From Thalassobaculum litoreum DSM 18839 (lineage in GTDB: Bacteria > Pseudomonadota > Alphaproteobacteria > Thalassobaculales > Thalassobaculaceae), in assembly GCF_900102465.1 (NCBI RefSeq), contig NZ_FNBW01000010.1, positions 1 through 64,000 of the forward strand: 64,000 nucleotides of DNA. The letters run 5' to 3'. The notes below the pieces were generated by a model. That model was not told the DNA's origin, ran no database searches, and saw only the letters and a program-made list of their open reading frames with translations. Positions within the stretch are counted from its first letter, which is position 1. Each line of letters begins with the position of its first letter. A program made the position numbers and the translations under genes. This document shows, in pieces, positions 34,990 through 44,994 of this stretch.

Positions 34990-35619
34990 ATGACCCTCGC
35001 CGTGCGCGATATCCTGACCCGGGGGCCGGTGATTCCGGTCGTCACCATCGAAGATCCGAGCGACGGCCCGGACCTCGCCCGCGCGCTGCTGGACGGCGGC
35101 ATCTCGGTGATCGAGGTGACGATGCGCACGCCGGCGGCCCTGGAGGCGGTCCGCGCGATCCGCGCCGAGGTGCCGGAGATGATCGCCGGCGTCGGCACCC
35201 TGCTCGACCCGGACCGGATCGCCGACGTGCTGGCGACCGGGGCGCAGTTCGCCGTCTCCCCGGGGCTGGACCTGTCGCTGGTCGCGGCCTGCAAGGCGGC
35301 GGGACTGCCCCTGCTGCCGGGCGTCCAGACGGTGTCGGAGGCGATGGCGGCGCGGCGCGCCGGGCTGGACACGCTGAAGTTCTTCCCGGCCAAGACGGCC
35401 GGCGGGCCGGCGGCCTTGAAGCAGATCCAGCCGGTGCTGCCGGACCTGCGTTTCTGTCCGACCGGCGGGATCGGGCCGTCGGACGCCCAGGACTATCTGG
35501 CCCTGGTGAACGTGCTCTGCGTCGGCGGCAGCTTCCCAGCACCGACCGACGCCATCCGCAGCCGCGACTGGGCCGCCGTGCGTGACACGGCCGGGCACGC
35601 GGCGGCGCTCAGGGGGTGA
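34990..35619 (+). CDS. eda: 2-Keto-3-deoxy-6-phosphogluconate aldolase
   Basis: A 209-aa class I aldolase of the Entner-Doudoroff pathway, splitting KDPG to pyruvate and glyceraldehyde 3-phosphate. E42 (VIEVTMRT) and the Schiff-base K130 (TLKFFPA) match the catalytic pair of the family, and CPTGGIG is the phosphate loop. Length is normal. No edd or zwf gene lies next to it. Confidence 0.93.
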   Translation: MTLAVRDILTRGPVIPVVTIEDPSDGPDLARALLDGGISVIEVTMRTPAALEAVRAIRAEVPEMIAGVGTLLDPDRIADVLATGAQFAVSPGLDLSLVAACKAAGLPLLPGVQTVSEAMAARRAGLDTLKFFPAKTAGGPAALKQIQPVLPDLRFCPTGGIGPSDAQDYLALVNVLCVGGSFPAPTDAIRSRDWAAVRDTAGHAAALRG

Positions 35620-35704
35620 GCCGTCCCCAGGCCCCGGCCATCCGCTCTGTCGCCGTCCCCTGTCACGCGCTAGTATGACGACGTGCAAGCTTCGAGCGCA
35701 TACG

Positions 35705-36232
35705 ATGCAGGCTGACGACGACCCGGTGCTGGTATCCGCCATCGCCTTCTGGACCGAGCATCGCCCGGTCGGCGGATTGCCGACCCGCGGGGAGATCGAT
35801 CCGCTCCGGATACCGCCGCACCTGTTCCCCTATCTGATCCTCGCCGAGGTGATGACCCCGCAGGGCCGGGTGCGCTACCGGGTGGTCGGCGACGAGATGG
35901 TGCATCGCTGGGGGACCAACTTCGTCGGGCGCCGCTCGGACGAGATCTTCTCCGGAGACTACCGCGCCTATCTGGAAGGCGCCTTCGCCCTGGCGATCAA
36001 GCATTGGCAGCCGGTCTTTACCGCCAGCCGCTTCCGCTGGGACGTGGGCGGATTCCTGTGGACCCGCCGGGTCATGCTGCCGATCGGCGCCACCGACCAG
36101 GGGCCGGTGACCCAGGTTCTGGTGGTGCAGACCTGGCCGAACAGCCGCGAGGACCGCCGCACCGATCCGATGGTCATCGTGCCGGGTACCGCCCCCGTGG
36201 AGAACGCCAAGGCGGTCCTGGTGACAACGTGA
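35705..36232 (+). CDS. PAS_5-domain protein
   Basis: A protein of about 175 aa that is essentially one PAS_5-type domain: VSAIAFWTEHRPVGGLPTRGEIDP is the conserved entry, followed by RVRYRVVGDEMVHRWGTNFVGR and the C-terminal strand. These short, single-domain PAS proteins are common in Rhodospirillales and their role is largely unknown. ATG 35675 gives an alternative start 10 residues longer. Confidence 0.8.
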   Translation: MQADDDPVLVSAIAFWTEHRPVGGLPTRGEIDPLRIPPHLFPYLILAEVMTPQGRVRYRVVGDEMVHRWGTNFVGRRSDEIFSGDYRAYLEGAFALAIKHWQPVFTASRFRWDVGGFLWTRRVMLPIGATDQGPVTQVLVVQTWPNSREDRRTDPMVIVPGTAPVENAKAVLVTT

Positions 36233-36455
36233 TGTTTCTGCAACGCGCGCCGCACGCGATCCAGACCCGGCGAAAAATCTATGGAGACCCGTCCGGGTTT
36301 GCGGTATTTGCAAAGGTCTGACAGGGGACCAGACCTATGAACGACCGGCATACCCGATTGGAGCGACGACGACAGGTGCTTCCCAGCATCTGAACGCCCC
36401 CGTGCCGGCCGACCGGAACGGGGTTTCGACGCCCTCTCCGGATCAGGTCATCGCC
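36233..36455. other. Intergenic region with a hairpin and a doubtful 18-aa ORF
   Basis: A 223-nt gap. AGGTCTG / CAGACCT (36314-36320 and 36330-36336) form a 7-bp hairpin with a 9-nt loop. Directly after it, ATG 36337 opens an 18-codon ORF rich in Arg (MNDRHTRLERRRQVLPSI), with AGGGGA about 10 nt upstream. It may be chance or a leader peptide of the GNAT gene. Confidence 0.25.
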
Positions 36456-37022
36456 ATGTTTCACATCCGCGCCGAACTTCCCGCCGACACTTCCGCCGTC
36501 GAGCATCTGAACGACCTCGGTTTCGGCACCGATCGCAAGGGCCGCACCGTCTGGCGCCTGCGTCAGGGCCCGGTCGCCGAGGGCCTCGCCTTCGTCGCCG
36601 ACGATCCGATCGACGGCCGGGTGCTGGCCACGATCCGGTTCTGGCAGGTGGATGTGGGCCGAGCCGATGCCGGCCAGGACATCTCCGCCGTCCTGCTCGG
36701 TCCGCTCGCCGTCTGCCCGACCATGCAGGGTCAGGGCCTCGGCCGCGCGCTGGTCTCCCACGGCCTGCAGGCGGCACGCGACGGCGGCTGGGACATCTGC
36801 CTGGTGTCCGGCGAGCCGTCCTACTACCTCCCCTTCGGCTTCGAGCCCGCCCCGCCTTACGGCTTCGAGATGCCGGGACCGCTGAAGGCCGGATGGCTGC
36901 AGGTCCGCGACCTGCGGGCCGGCGCGCTGGATGGGCTGCCGCGCAAGGGCACGCGACCGATCCGGCCCTGGAGGTGGGTTCGAGGAGCCGGTGACGTGAC
37001 CGCGCTCCGGGCGGCCGGGTGA
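36456..37022 (+). CDS. GNAT-family N-acetyltransferase (YhbS-like)
   Basis: A 188-aa GNAT protein with the acetyl-CoA loop in GQGLGRALVSHGLQAA and the C-terminal PSYYLPFGFEPAPPYGF segment, as in YhbS-type acetyltransferases. The last four bases overlap the GTG of the TauE gene (GTGA). Substrate unknown. Confidence 0.85.
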   Translation: MFHIRAELPADTSAVEHLNDLGFGTDRKGRTVWRLRQGPVAEGLAFVADDPIDGRVLATIRFWQVDVGRADAGQDISAVLLGPLAVCPTMQGQGLGRALVSHGLQAARDGGWDICLVSGEPSYYLPFGFEPAPPYGFEMPGPLKAGWLQVRDLRAGALDGLPRKGTRPIRPWRWVRGAGDVTALRAAG

Positions 37023-37795
37023 GCGGGCTCACCGCCGGCTTTCAAGACCTTGTCTTTCTGGGCTGGCAGGCCCCGATCTGGGCGGCCGTTGTCGGCGCCT
37101 GCATCGTCGCCGGCGTGGTGCGCGGCTTCACCGGCTTCGGCTTTCCGCTGATCGTCGTGACGTCCACCAGCCTGGTCATCGCGCCGGTGGAGATCGTCCC
37201 GATCGCGCTGCTGCTCGACATCCTGGCCGGGGTGCGGATGCTGCCCTCGGTCCGCCACGACGTGGACCGGCGCGGCGTGTCCTTCCTGGTGCTCGGCGCC
37301 CTGCCGGCGATCCCGCTCGGCGCCTGGCTGCTGTCCTCCCTCGACGCGGAGACCATGCGGCTCGCCATCGGCGTGATGGTGCTGATCGCCGTGCTGATCA
37401 TCGCCCGGGGGTTCCAGATGGCTCGGCCTCCCGGTGCGCCGCTGCTGACCGGAACCGGCATGGCGGCCGGTTTCCTGTCCGGCACCATGGGCATGCCCGG
37501 CCCGCCGGTGATCCTGCTGTATCTCTCCTCGCCGCTGCCAGTGGCGACGCTGCGGGCGACCTCCATCGCCTTCTTCCTGTTCAGCGATCTGGCCGCGCTG
37601 GCCGCGATGCTCTGGTTCGGCATCATCACCGAGACGGTCGGTTGGCGCGCCCTGGTCCTCGCCCCGATCGTGGAGCTGGCCGTGCTCGCCGGTCGTCACC
37701 TCTACGGCATCGCCGACCCGAGCCATGTGAAGCGTGCCGCTCTGGTGTTGCTGACGGTGCTCGCGGTCGTCGCCATCGCCAAGAGCCTGCTCTAA
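37019..37795 (+). CDS. TauE/SafE-family sulfite/anion exporter-like permease
   Basis: A 258-aa protein of about eight hydrophobic spans with the TauE signature GFTGFGFPL near the N-terminus and GFLSGTMGMPGPPVILLY as the second repeat half. The family exports sulfite or sulfoacetate-type anions. It starts at GTG 37019 within the preceding stop. A perfect 14-bp hairpin follows the stop. Confidence 0.88.
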   Translation: MSGLTAGFQDLVFLGWQAPIWAAVVGACIVAGVVRGFTGFGFPLIVVTSTSLVIAPVEIVPIALLLDILAGVRMLPSVRHDVDRRGVSFLVLGALPAIPLGAWLLSSLDAETMRLAIGVMVLIAVLIIARGFQMARPPGAPLLTGTGMAAGFLSGTMGMPGPPVILLYLSSPLPVATLRATSIAFFLFSDLAALAAMLWFGIITETVGWRALVLAPIVELAVLAGRHLYGIADPSHVKRAALVLLTVLAVVAIAKSLL

Positions 37796-37814
37796 CGACG
37801 CCCGCCCAAATGCA

Positions 37815-37849
37815 GACCGCCTTCCCGGAGCGGAGCCGGGAAGGCGGTC
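37815..37849. terminator. Perfect 14-bp hairpin between convergent genes
   Basis: GACCGCCTTCCCGG (37815-37828), loop AGCGGAG, then CCGGGAAGGCGGTC (37836-37849): fully self-complementary, G+C-rich, 20 nt after the TauE stop and 25 nt before the convergent DUF4170 stop. It suits a bidirectional terminator, although no T-run follows. Confidence 0.65.
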
Positions 37850-37873
37850 GAAGGGAGTCCAACGCAGGGCGCA

Positions 37874-38077
37874 TTACGCCGCCCGCGCGCCCTCCTGGAC
37901 GATGGTGAAGCGGGCGAGGCAGATGGCCCGGGTCTCCACGGCGACTTCCTCCCAGGCCTTATGGGCCTCGTCTCGGCACAGGTATGGCCCCAGGATCCGC
38001 TCGGTTCCCTCCACCACGCGGTCGAAGGCGGTGCTGGCGTATTCGCCGCCGATCACCCAGTAACGATGTTCCGGCAT
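37874..38077 (-). CDS. DUF4170 protein
   Basis: A 67-aa protein starting MPEHRYWVIGGEYASTAFD, the DUF4170 pattern. GAGGAGG lies 7 nt before ATG 38077, which is preferred over the ATG 18 nt upstream. It sits 14 nt downstream of the isocitrate lyase gene on the same strand, so probably shares its message. Function unknown. Confidence 0.82.
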   Translation of the reverse strand: MPEHRYWVIGGEYASTAFDRVVEGTERILGPYLCRDEAHKAWEEVAVETRAICLARFTIVQEGARAA

Positions 38078-38091
38078 GATGTGTCCTCCTC

Positions 38092-39390
<1,299 letters not shown>

Positions 39391-39611
39391 TCCTGCGGTC
39401 CTCTCCATCGGTCCCGCGGCGCCTTCTGCTGCGCCGCAATGCAAGGGAACCGTAGAAGCGGATCGAGGAAGACGTCCATAAGACGTTGTTTGAAAAAGAG
39501 TAAATATGTAACAGGCGTAAATCCAATCCGCCTATTCCTGTAAAATTCGTAAAGTGTTCGCATCCGCAAAAAACCCGCTCTAGACTGTCTTCCCGACACG
39601 CTGAGAGCCCA
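39391..39611. promoter_or_regulatory. Divergent control region between aceA and its probable regulator
   Basis: A 221-nt AT-rich gap with repeated TGTAA/GTAAA words: GTAAATATGTAAC (about 39502-39514) and TGTAAAATTCGTAAAG (about 39539-39554). Such TGTAA-rich direct repeats could be the operator for the XRE/ScfR-family regulator encoded next door; no site has been matched to a published consensus here. Confidence 0.4.
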
Positions 39612-41066
39612 ATGGGCGGACCAAGGGGAATGGAAAGCCTCGATCGCAAGGCCATGCTGGGCCACAAGGTCCGGCGCTTCAGAATGGATACCGGGCTGAG
39701 CCAGACCGAAATGGCGGCCCAGATCGGCATTTCCCCCAGCTATCTCAACCTGATCGAGCACAACCAACGGCCGGTGACCGTGCCGCTGCTGTTCAAGCTC
39801 GGCCAGACCTTCGAGATCGACCTGAAGGCCTTCGCCGAGGATGACGACCAACGCCTCGCCGCCGGCCTGTCGGAGGTGTTCGGTGACACCCTGTTCGAGG
39901 GCCAACGCGTCTCCGACCGCGAAATCCGCGAGCTGGTCGGCGCGGCGCCCGCCGCCGCCCAGGGCGTGCTCAGCCTGTATCAGGCCTACCGCCAGCTCTG
40001 GGAGACCGCCCAGGCGCTGGCCCACCGGGAGGGCGGCGACGGCGGCCTCGAAGCCTCGATGACCGTGGCTCCGGTGGAGGAGGTCCGCGACTTCCTGCAG
40101 GGCGAGAGCAACTATTTCGATCCGATGGAGCGGCTTGCCGAGCAGGTGTGGGAGAGCGCCGCCCTGGACCGAGACGCCCTGTTCGCCGGCCTGCGCGACC
40201 ATATCGAACGCGACCACGGCATCGGCGTGCGGATCATGCCGGTTGAGGTGATGGGCGACACCCTGCGGCGCTGGGACCATCACCGCCGCCGCATTCTGAT
40301 CTCCGAGTCGCTGCTCGCGTCGGGCCGGGTGTTCAACCTGGCGGTTCAGTTCGTGCTGATCACCGAGCGCGACCTGTTGGACGATCTGGTCGCCCGGGCG
40401 GGCCTGTGCGGCGAGGAGGCGCACGGACTGCTGCGGGCGACCCTGGCGGCCTATTTCGCCGGCGCGCTGATGATGCCCTATGCCCCTTTCCTGAAGGCGG
40501 CCCAGGAGCTGCGCTACGACGTGGAGCTGCTGCGCCGGCGCTTCGGTGCCAGCTTTGAGCAGGTCTGCCACCGGCTGACCACCCTGCAGCGGCCGGGCGC
40601 CCGCGGGGTACCGTTCTTCTTCCTGCGGATCGACAATGCCGGCAACATCTCCAAGCGGCTGTCCGGCGGCGGCTATCATTTCGCCCGGTTCGGCGGCACC
40701 TGCCCCCGGCTCGCGGTGCATGACGTGTTCCGCACACCGGGTCAGATCCAGACCCAGGTGGCTGCCCTGCCCGACGGCACGACCCTGTTCCTGCTGGCCC
40801 GCACCCTGGATGTCATCGGCGGCGGCCGCGACCCTTTGCAGCCGCGCTACGCCATCGCGCTGGGTTGCGAGTGGAAGGAGGCCAAGCACCTGGTCTATGC
40901 CGACGGCCACGACCCAAGGCGCAAACCGGCGGCCACGCCGGCCGGCGTGAGCTGCCGCGTCTGCGAGCGGCTCGACTGCACCCAGCGGGCGCATCCGCCC
41001 GTCAACCACCGCCTGCGCATCGACGACAGCATGCGCCGGACCCAGCCTTTCGACTTCGCGAGGTAG
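39612..41066 (+). CDS. XRE-family ScfR/RamB-type transcriptional regulator
   Basis: A 484-aa regulator. An N-terminal helix-turn-helix (about 18-70, GLSQTEMAAQIGISPSYLNL) is followed by an IrrE-type peptidase-like domain and a C-terminal DUF2083 domain with the Cys cluster CRVCERLDC. This family (short-chain fatty acyl regulators; RamB of actinobacteria) controls acetate and propionate genes. Divergence from aceA and the CoA-transferase gene just 4 nt downstream support that. Start could be the ATG at 39630. Confidence 0.88.
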   Translation: MGGPRGMESLDRKAMLGHKVRRFRMDTGLSQTEMAAQIGISPSYLNLIEHNQRPVTVPLLFKLGQTFEIDLKAFAEDDDQRLAAGLSEVFGDTLFEGQRVSDREIRELVGAAPAAAQGVLSLYQAYRQLWETAQALAHREGGDGGLEASMTVAPVEEVRDFLQGESNYFDPMERLAEQVWESAALDRDALFAGLRDHIERDHGIGVRIMPVEVMGDTLRRWDHHRRRILISESLLASGRVFNLAVQFVLITERDLLDDLVARAGLCGEEAHGLLRATLAAYFAGALMMPYAPFLKAAQELRYDVELLRRRFGASFEQVCHRLTTLQRPGARGVPFFFLRIDNAGNISKRLSGGGYHFARFGGTCPRLAVHDVFRTPGQIQTQVAALPDGTTLFLLARTLDVIGGGRDPLQPRYAIALGCEWKEAKHLVYADGHDPRRKPAATPAGVSCRVCERLDCTQRAHPPVNHRLRIDDSMRRTQPFDFAR

Positions 41067-41070
41067 CCAC

Positions 41071-42420
41071 ATGGACGGATTTCTCGACCACATCGCCGGG
41101 GCGCTCGGCGATGACGAACCCGCATCCTTCACCGTCACCGGCGAGGGCGGCCTGCCCTCGGTCTTCGCGGTAACCGATCTGGCGGCCGCGACCATCGGCG
41201 CCGCCTCCGTCGAAGTCGCGCGGCTGATCGGCCAGGCCTGCGGCACGGTGCCGGGCGTGACGGTCGACCGCCGGCAGGCCTCGTTCTGGTACGACCTGAC
41301 CTTCGAGGCCCTGGGCTGGGAGATCCCGGGGATCTGGGACTCGATCGCCGGCGATTATCCGACCAGGGACGGCTGGATCCGGCTGCACACCAATGCGCCG
41401 CACCACCGGGCCGCTGCCCAGCGGGTGCTCGGCGACCATGCCGACCGCGCCGCCATGGCCCCCGCCGTCGCCCAGTGGAAGGCGAAGGCACTGGAAGACG
41501 CGGTGGTGGCGGAGAACGGCTGTGCCGCGGAGATGCGCTCGATCGAGGCCTGGACGGCGCATCCCCAGGGCATGGCGGTCAACGCCGAACCGCTGATCCA
41601 CATGGACTGGACCGACGGGTCGCCCGACGGCCGCGACGTCGACCCGGCCTGCCCGCTCGCCGGCCTCAAGGTCCTGGACTGCACCCGGGTGCTGGCCGGC
41701 CCCGCCTGCGGGCGGTTCCTGGCCGGGTTCGGCGCCGATGTGCTGCGGGTCGACCCACCCTGGTGGGAGGAGCCGCTGCTGGAACCGGATATGACCCTGG
41801 GCAAGCGCTGCACCGGCCTCGACCTGACCAAAGAGGCCGACCGGGAGACTTTTGCCCGGCTGCTGTCCGAGGCCGATCTGTTCGTTCACGGCTACCGCAG
41901 CGACGCGCTGGAGACGATCGGCTTCGGCTTCGAGACGCGGCGGACCCTGAACCCCACCCTGATCGACGTCTCCCTGGATGCCTATGGCTGGAGCGGGCCG
42001 TGGAAGACCCGCCGGGCCTTCGACAGCCTGCTGCAGATGTCGAGCGGCATCGCCCATGCCGGCATGATCCGCCGGGGTGCGGACAAGCCGGTGCCGCTGC
42101 CGGTCCAGGCGCTGGACCACGCCACCGGATATCTCATGGCGATCGGCGCCCTGCGCGGCATCGCCGAGCGGCGGTCAACCGGCCGGGTCCTGCGGGTCCG
42201 GGCCTCCCTCGCCCGCACCGCCAAGCTGGTGACCGACAACGACCCGGAGGACCTGGACGGCCCTCTGGCGCCGCGCGGCGCCGCCGACTTCTGGCCGCGG
42301 CCGGAGAGCACCGGCCGGGGACCGGCGCTGCGTCTGAAGCCGCCGGTGGCGATCGACGGCTGCGCGATGCGCTACGACCGGCCGGCGACCGCGCTTCGCT
42401 CGTCGCCGCCGACCTGGTAA
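41071..42420 (+). CDS. CaiB/BaiF-type class III CoA-transferase, permuted domain order
   Basis: A 449-aa CoA-transferase-fold protein. The usual N-terminal signature PLAGLKVLDCTRVLAGPA appears only at about residue 196, and the catalytic Asp segment ALDHATGYLMAIGALRGI at about 350. The first ~190 residues (with GDYPTRDGWIRLHTNAPHHR) resemble what normally follows the catalytic Asp. The protein therefore looks circularly permuted. It lies 4 nt after the regulator gene. Substrate unknown. Confidence 0.8.
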   Translation: MDGFLDHIAGALGDDEPASFTVTGEGGLPSVFAVTDLAAATIGAASVEVARLIGQACGTVPGVTVDRRQASFWYDLTFEALGWEIPGIWDSIAGDYPTRDGWIRLHTNAPHHRAAAQRVLGDHADRAAMAPAVAQWKAKALEDAVVAENGCAAEMRSIEAWTAHPQGMAVNAEPLIHMDWTDGSPDGRDVDPACPLAGLKVLDCTRVLAGPACGRFLAGFGADVLRVDPPWWEEPLLEPDMTLGKRCTGLDLTKEADRETFARLLSEADLFVHGYRSDALETIGFGFETRRTLNPTLIDVSLDAYGWSGPWKTRRAFDSLLQMSSGIAHAGMIRRGADKPVPLPVQALDHATGYLMAIGALRGIAERRSTGRVLRVRASLARTAKLVTDNDPEDLDGPLAPRGAADFWPRPESTGRGPALRLKPPVAIDGCAMRYDRPATALRSSPPTW

Positions 42421-42503
42421 CCGGCCGCCGTGGTCGCCTGCACGGTTGACCTGGGGCCAGGAACGTTAATTTATGGGGGACCTTGACTGTTCCCGGATCC
42501 TTC

Positions 42504-44930
42504 ATGCGCCTTCTGATCGTCTGCCTGGCTCTGGCCGCCGCCCTCCTCGCGGCGTCTCCCCTGTCCGCCCGGACCCCTGGCCTGGCCACCGGGTCGCCAT
42601 CCGCGGAAACCTCCACAGAGACTTCCGCAGAGGCCCAGGAGACCGCGGGCCCGGAGGGTGCCGCGCCGGAAACCGCCGCCGATCTGCGTCGGCTGATCCA
42701 GACCCTTGAGGATCCCGAGCGCCGCGCCCAATTACTGTCCGACCTGCGCACTCTGCTGGAAGCCCAGAGCGGGACGGCCGTTGGCGGGACGGCCGTTGGC
42801 GATACCGCCGAAGCGCCCGCCCAAGGCGCGGAGCAGCCCCCGGCCGACGACCACTCGTTCAGCGACCAGCTGTCGGACGCGGTGATCAATCAGGGCGAGC
42901 GGGTGCAACTCGTGTTCTCCGAGGTGTGGGACGCGGTGATCGCCATCCGCGACCTGCCGGAGTGGCTGGACAGGCAGATCAACGTCGAATACCGCCGGGA
43001 TTTCTGGATCGAGATCGCCACCGTCGGCCTCGGCTTTCCGATACTGGTGGCACTGATCGCCCGGTGGCTGACCGGCCTCGCCCTGGGCCGCACGATCCGC
43101 CGCCTGCGCGACGCCGAGGTGCCGTCGATCCAGGCGAAGATCTTCACCGCGATCTTCCGCACCATCCTGGAGGCCTTCACCGTGGCCGCGGTGCTCGGCG
43201 CCGGCTGGGCCGCCCTGGTGGTCGTGCCCCGCAGCTTTCAGGCCGAACAGATCGCCCTCGTGGTGATCCAGGCGATCGCCGTGCAGACCGGTATCGGCGT
43301 TCTCGCCCGGCTGATCCTGGCCCCCTACGCCCCGCATCTCAGGATCCTGCGGGTCGGAGACGAGATGGCCGCCTATCTCTATCTCTGGGTGATGCGCCTC
43401 ACCGCCGTCGGCGTGATCGGCTACGTGATTTCCCAGACCGCCCTGCCGCTGGGTGCCGGGTATGTCGGCTCCCATGCCCTCGAGGTGGCCGCCGCCGCGG
43501 TGATGACCGGCATGCTGCTGATCCTCGTCACCCAGCTGCGGCCGACCGTCCGCGAGGCGATCCGAGGCGGCGGCAAGAGCGTCGTGCGCCGCCGCTTCGC
43601 CGATATCTGGAACCTGCTGGCCAGCCTCTACATCCTGGTCGGCTTCGGGATCTTCGTCTCCGGCGCCCAGGACGGCTTCCTGTTCATGCTGCGGGCGACC
43701 GTGATCTCGGTGGTCGCCGCCGCCGCCGCCCTCGCCGCCCAGCACCTCGCCAACAAGCTGCTCGACCGGCTGTTCGCCGTCGACGAGGAGCTCGAGAAGC
43801 GGTTTCCGGGTCTGCGCAAGCGGGCCAATCTGTATCGGCCGACCCTGAAGAAGGCGGTCGACATCGTGATCCTCGCCCTGGCCGCCGTCGCCATCCTCGA
43901 GGGCTGGAACGCCGGCGTGATCAGCGCGCTGGATACCCAGACCCAGACGGCGGTGCTGCGCTCTGCCGGCACGATCATCCTGGTGCTGATCGTCTGCGTG
44001 GTCGTCTGGGAGCTGACCGCCAGCGGCATCGCCCGGGCGCTGTCCGGCACCAATTCCGACGGCAGTCCGCGCGAGGCGAGCAGCCGGACCAAGACCCTGC
44101 TGCCCCTGCTGCGGCGGGCGGTGCTGGTCGCCCTGGTGGTGTTCGGCGGGCTGATCGTGCTCTCCGAACTCGGCATCGACATCGCGCCGCTGCTCGCCGG
44201 TGCCGGTGTCGTCGGTCTGGCCATCGGTTTCGGCTCCCAGGCGCTGGTGCGCGATGTGATCACCGGCCTGTTCATGCTGATCGAGGACACGGTGGCCGTC
44301 GGCGACGTGGTGACGGCCGGGGGCCATACCGGCGTCGTGGAGGACATGTCGATCCGCACCATCCGTCTGCGCGATCTGGAGGGCTCGGTGCACGTCATCC
44401 CGTTCGGCGACGTCACCACGGTGGTCAACCTGACCAAGGACTTCTCCTTCGCCCTGCTCGACGTGGGCGTGGCCTATCGCGAGGACACCGACCGGGTCAG
44501 CGTGGTGATCAAGGAGGTGGCCGACGAGATGCAGGCGGACGAGGCCTGGAGCGCGCTGTTCCTCGAGCCGATCGAGATCCTGGGCGTGAACGAGCTGGCC
44601 GACAGCGCGGTGATCATCCGCTGCCGGATCAAGACCCCGCCGATCAAGCAATGGGGCGTGAAGCGCGAGATGCTGCGCCGTCTGAAGAAGCGGTTCGACG
44701 CGGAGAACATCGAGATTCCGTTCCCGCACACCACCGTCTATTTCGGCGTCGACGCGGCCGGCAAGGCCCCGCCGGCCCATGTCACCCTGCAGGCCGAGCA
44801 GGCCGCGAAGCAGCTGGCGCCGCCGCCCGAGACCCCGCCCTCCGACACCGCGGTGCAGGAGACCCGGCCGCCCGCCCAGCCGGCCTCCGACCCGCCGCCG
44901 GAGAGTGAGGAAGGATCGACGCGGAGCTAG
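42504..44930 (+). CDS. Large MscS-family mechanosensitive channel
   Basis: An 808-aa membrane protein. A signal peptide (about 1-22) and a Thr/Glu/Ala-rich periplasmic stretch precede numerous spans; the MscS core includes GAGVVGLAIGFGSQALVRD (pore helix TM3 and its junction to the cytoplasmic beta domain) and VGDVV. It would release solutes on hypoosmotic shock. The last ~60 residues are Pro/Ala-rich. A TTG 21 nt upstream is an alternative start. Confidence 0.9.
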   Translation: MRLLIVCLALAAALLAASPLSARTPGLATGSPSAETSTETSAEAQETAGPEGAAPETAADLRRLIQTLEDPERRAQLLSDLRTLLEAQSGTAVGGTAVGDTAEAPAQGAEQPPADDHSFSDQLSDAVINQGERVQLVFSEVWDAVIAIRDLPEWLDRQINVEYRRDFWIEIATVGLGFPILVALIARWLTGLALGRTIRRLRDAEVPSIQAKIFTAIFRTILEAFTVAAVLGAGWAALVVVPRSFQAEQIALVVIQAIAVQTGIGVLARLILAPYAPHLRILRVGDEMAAYLYLWVMRLTAVGVIGYVISQTALPLGAGYVGSHALEVAAAAVMTGMLLILVTQLRPTVREAIRGGGKSVVRRRFADIWNLLASLYILVGFGIFVSGAQDGFLFMLRATVISVVAAAAALAAQHLANKLLDRLFAVDEELEKRFPGLRKRANLYRPTLKKAVDIVILALAAVAILEGWNAGVISALDTQTQTAVLRSAGTIILVLIVCVVVWELTASGIARALSGTNSDGSPREASSRTKTLLPLLRRAVLVALVVFGGLIVLSELGIDIAPLLAGAGVVGLAIGFGSQALVRDVITGLFMLIEDTVAVGDVVTAGGHTGVVEDMSIRTIRLRDLEGSVHVIPFGDVTTVVNLTKDFSFALLDVGVAYREDTDRVSVVIKEVADEMQADEAWSALFLEPIEILGVNELADSAVIIRCRIKTPPIKQWGVKREMLRRLKKRFDAENIEIPFPHTTVYFGVDAAGKAPPAHVTLQAEQAAKQLAPPPETPPSDTAVQETRPPAQPASDPPPESEEGSTRS

Positions 44931-44994
44931 CGCTGTAGCGCCGGCCCGACCCGACCTGCTAGACTCCCGCTCTCCGTCGCGTTTCCCCCGGTCC

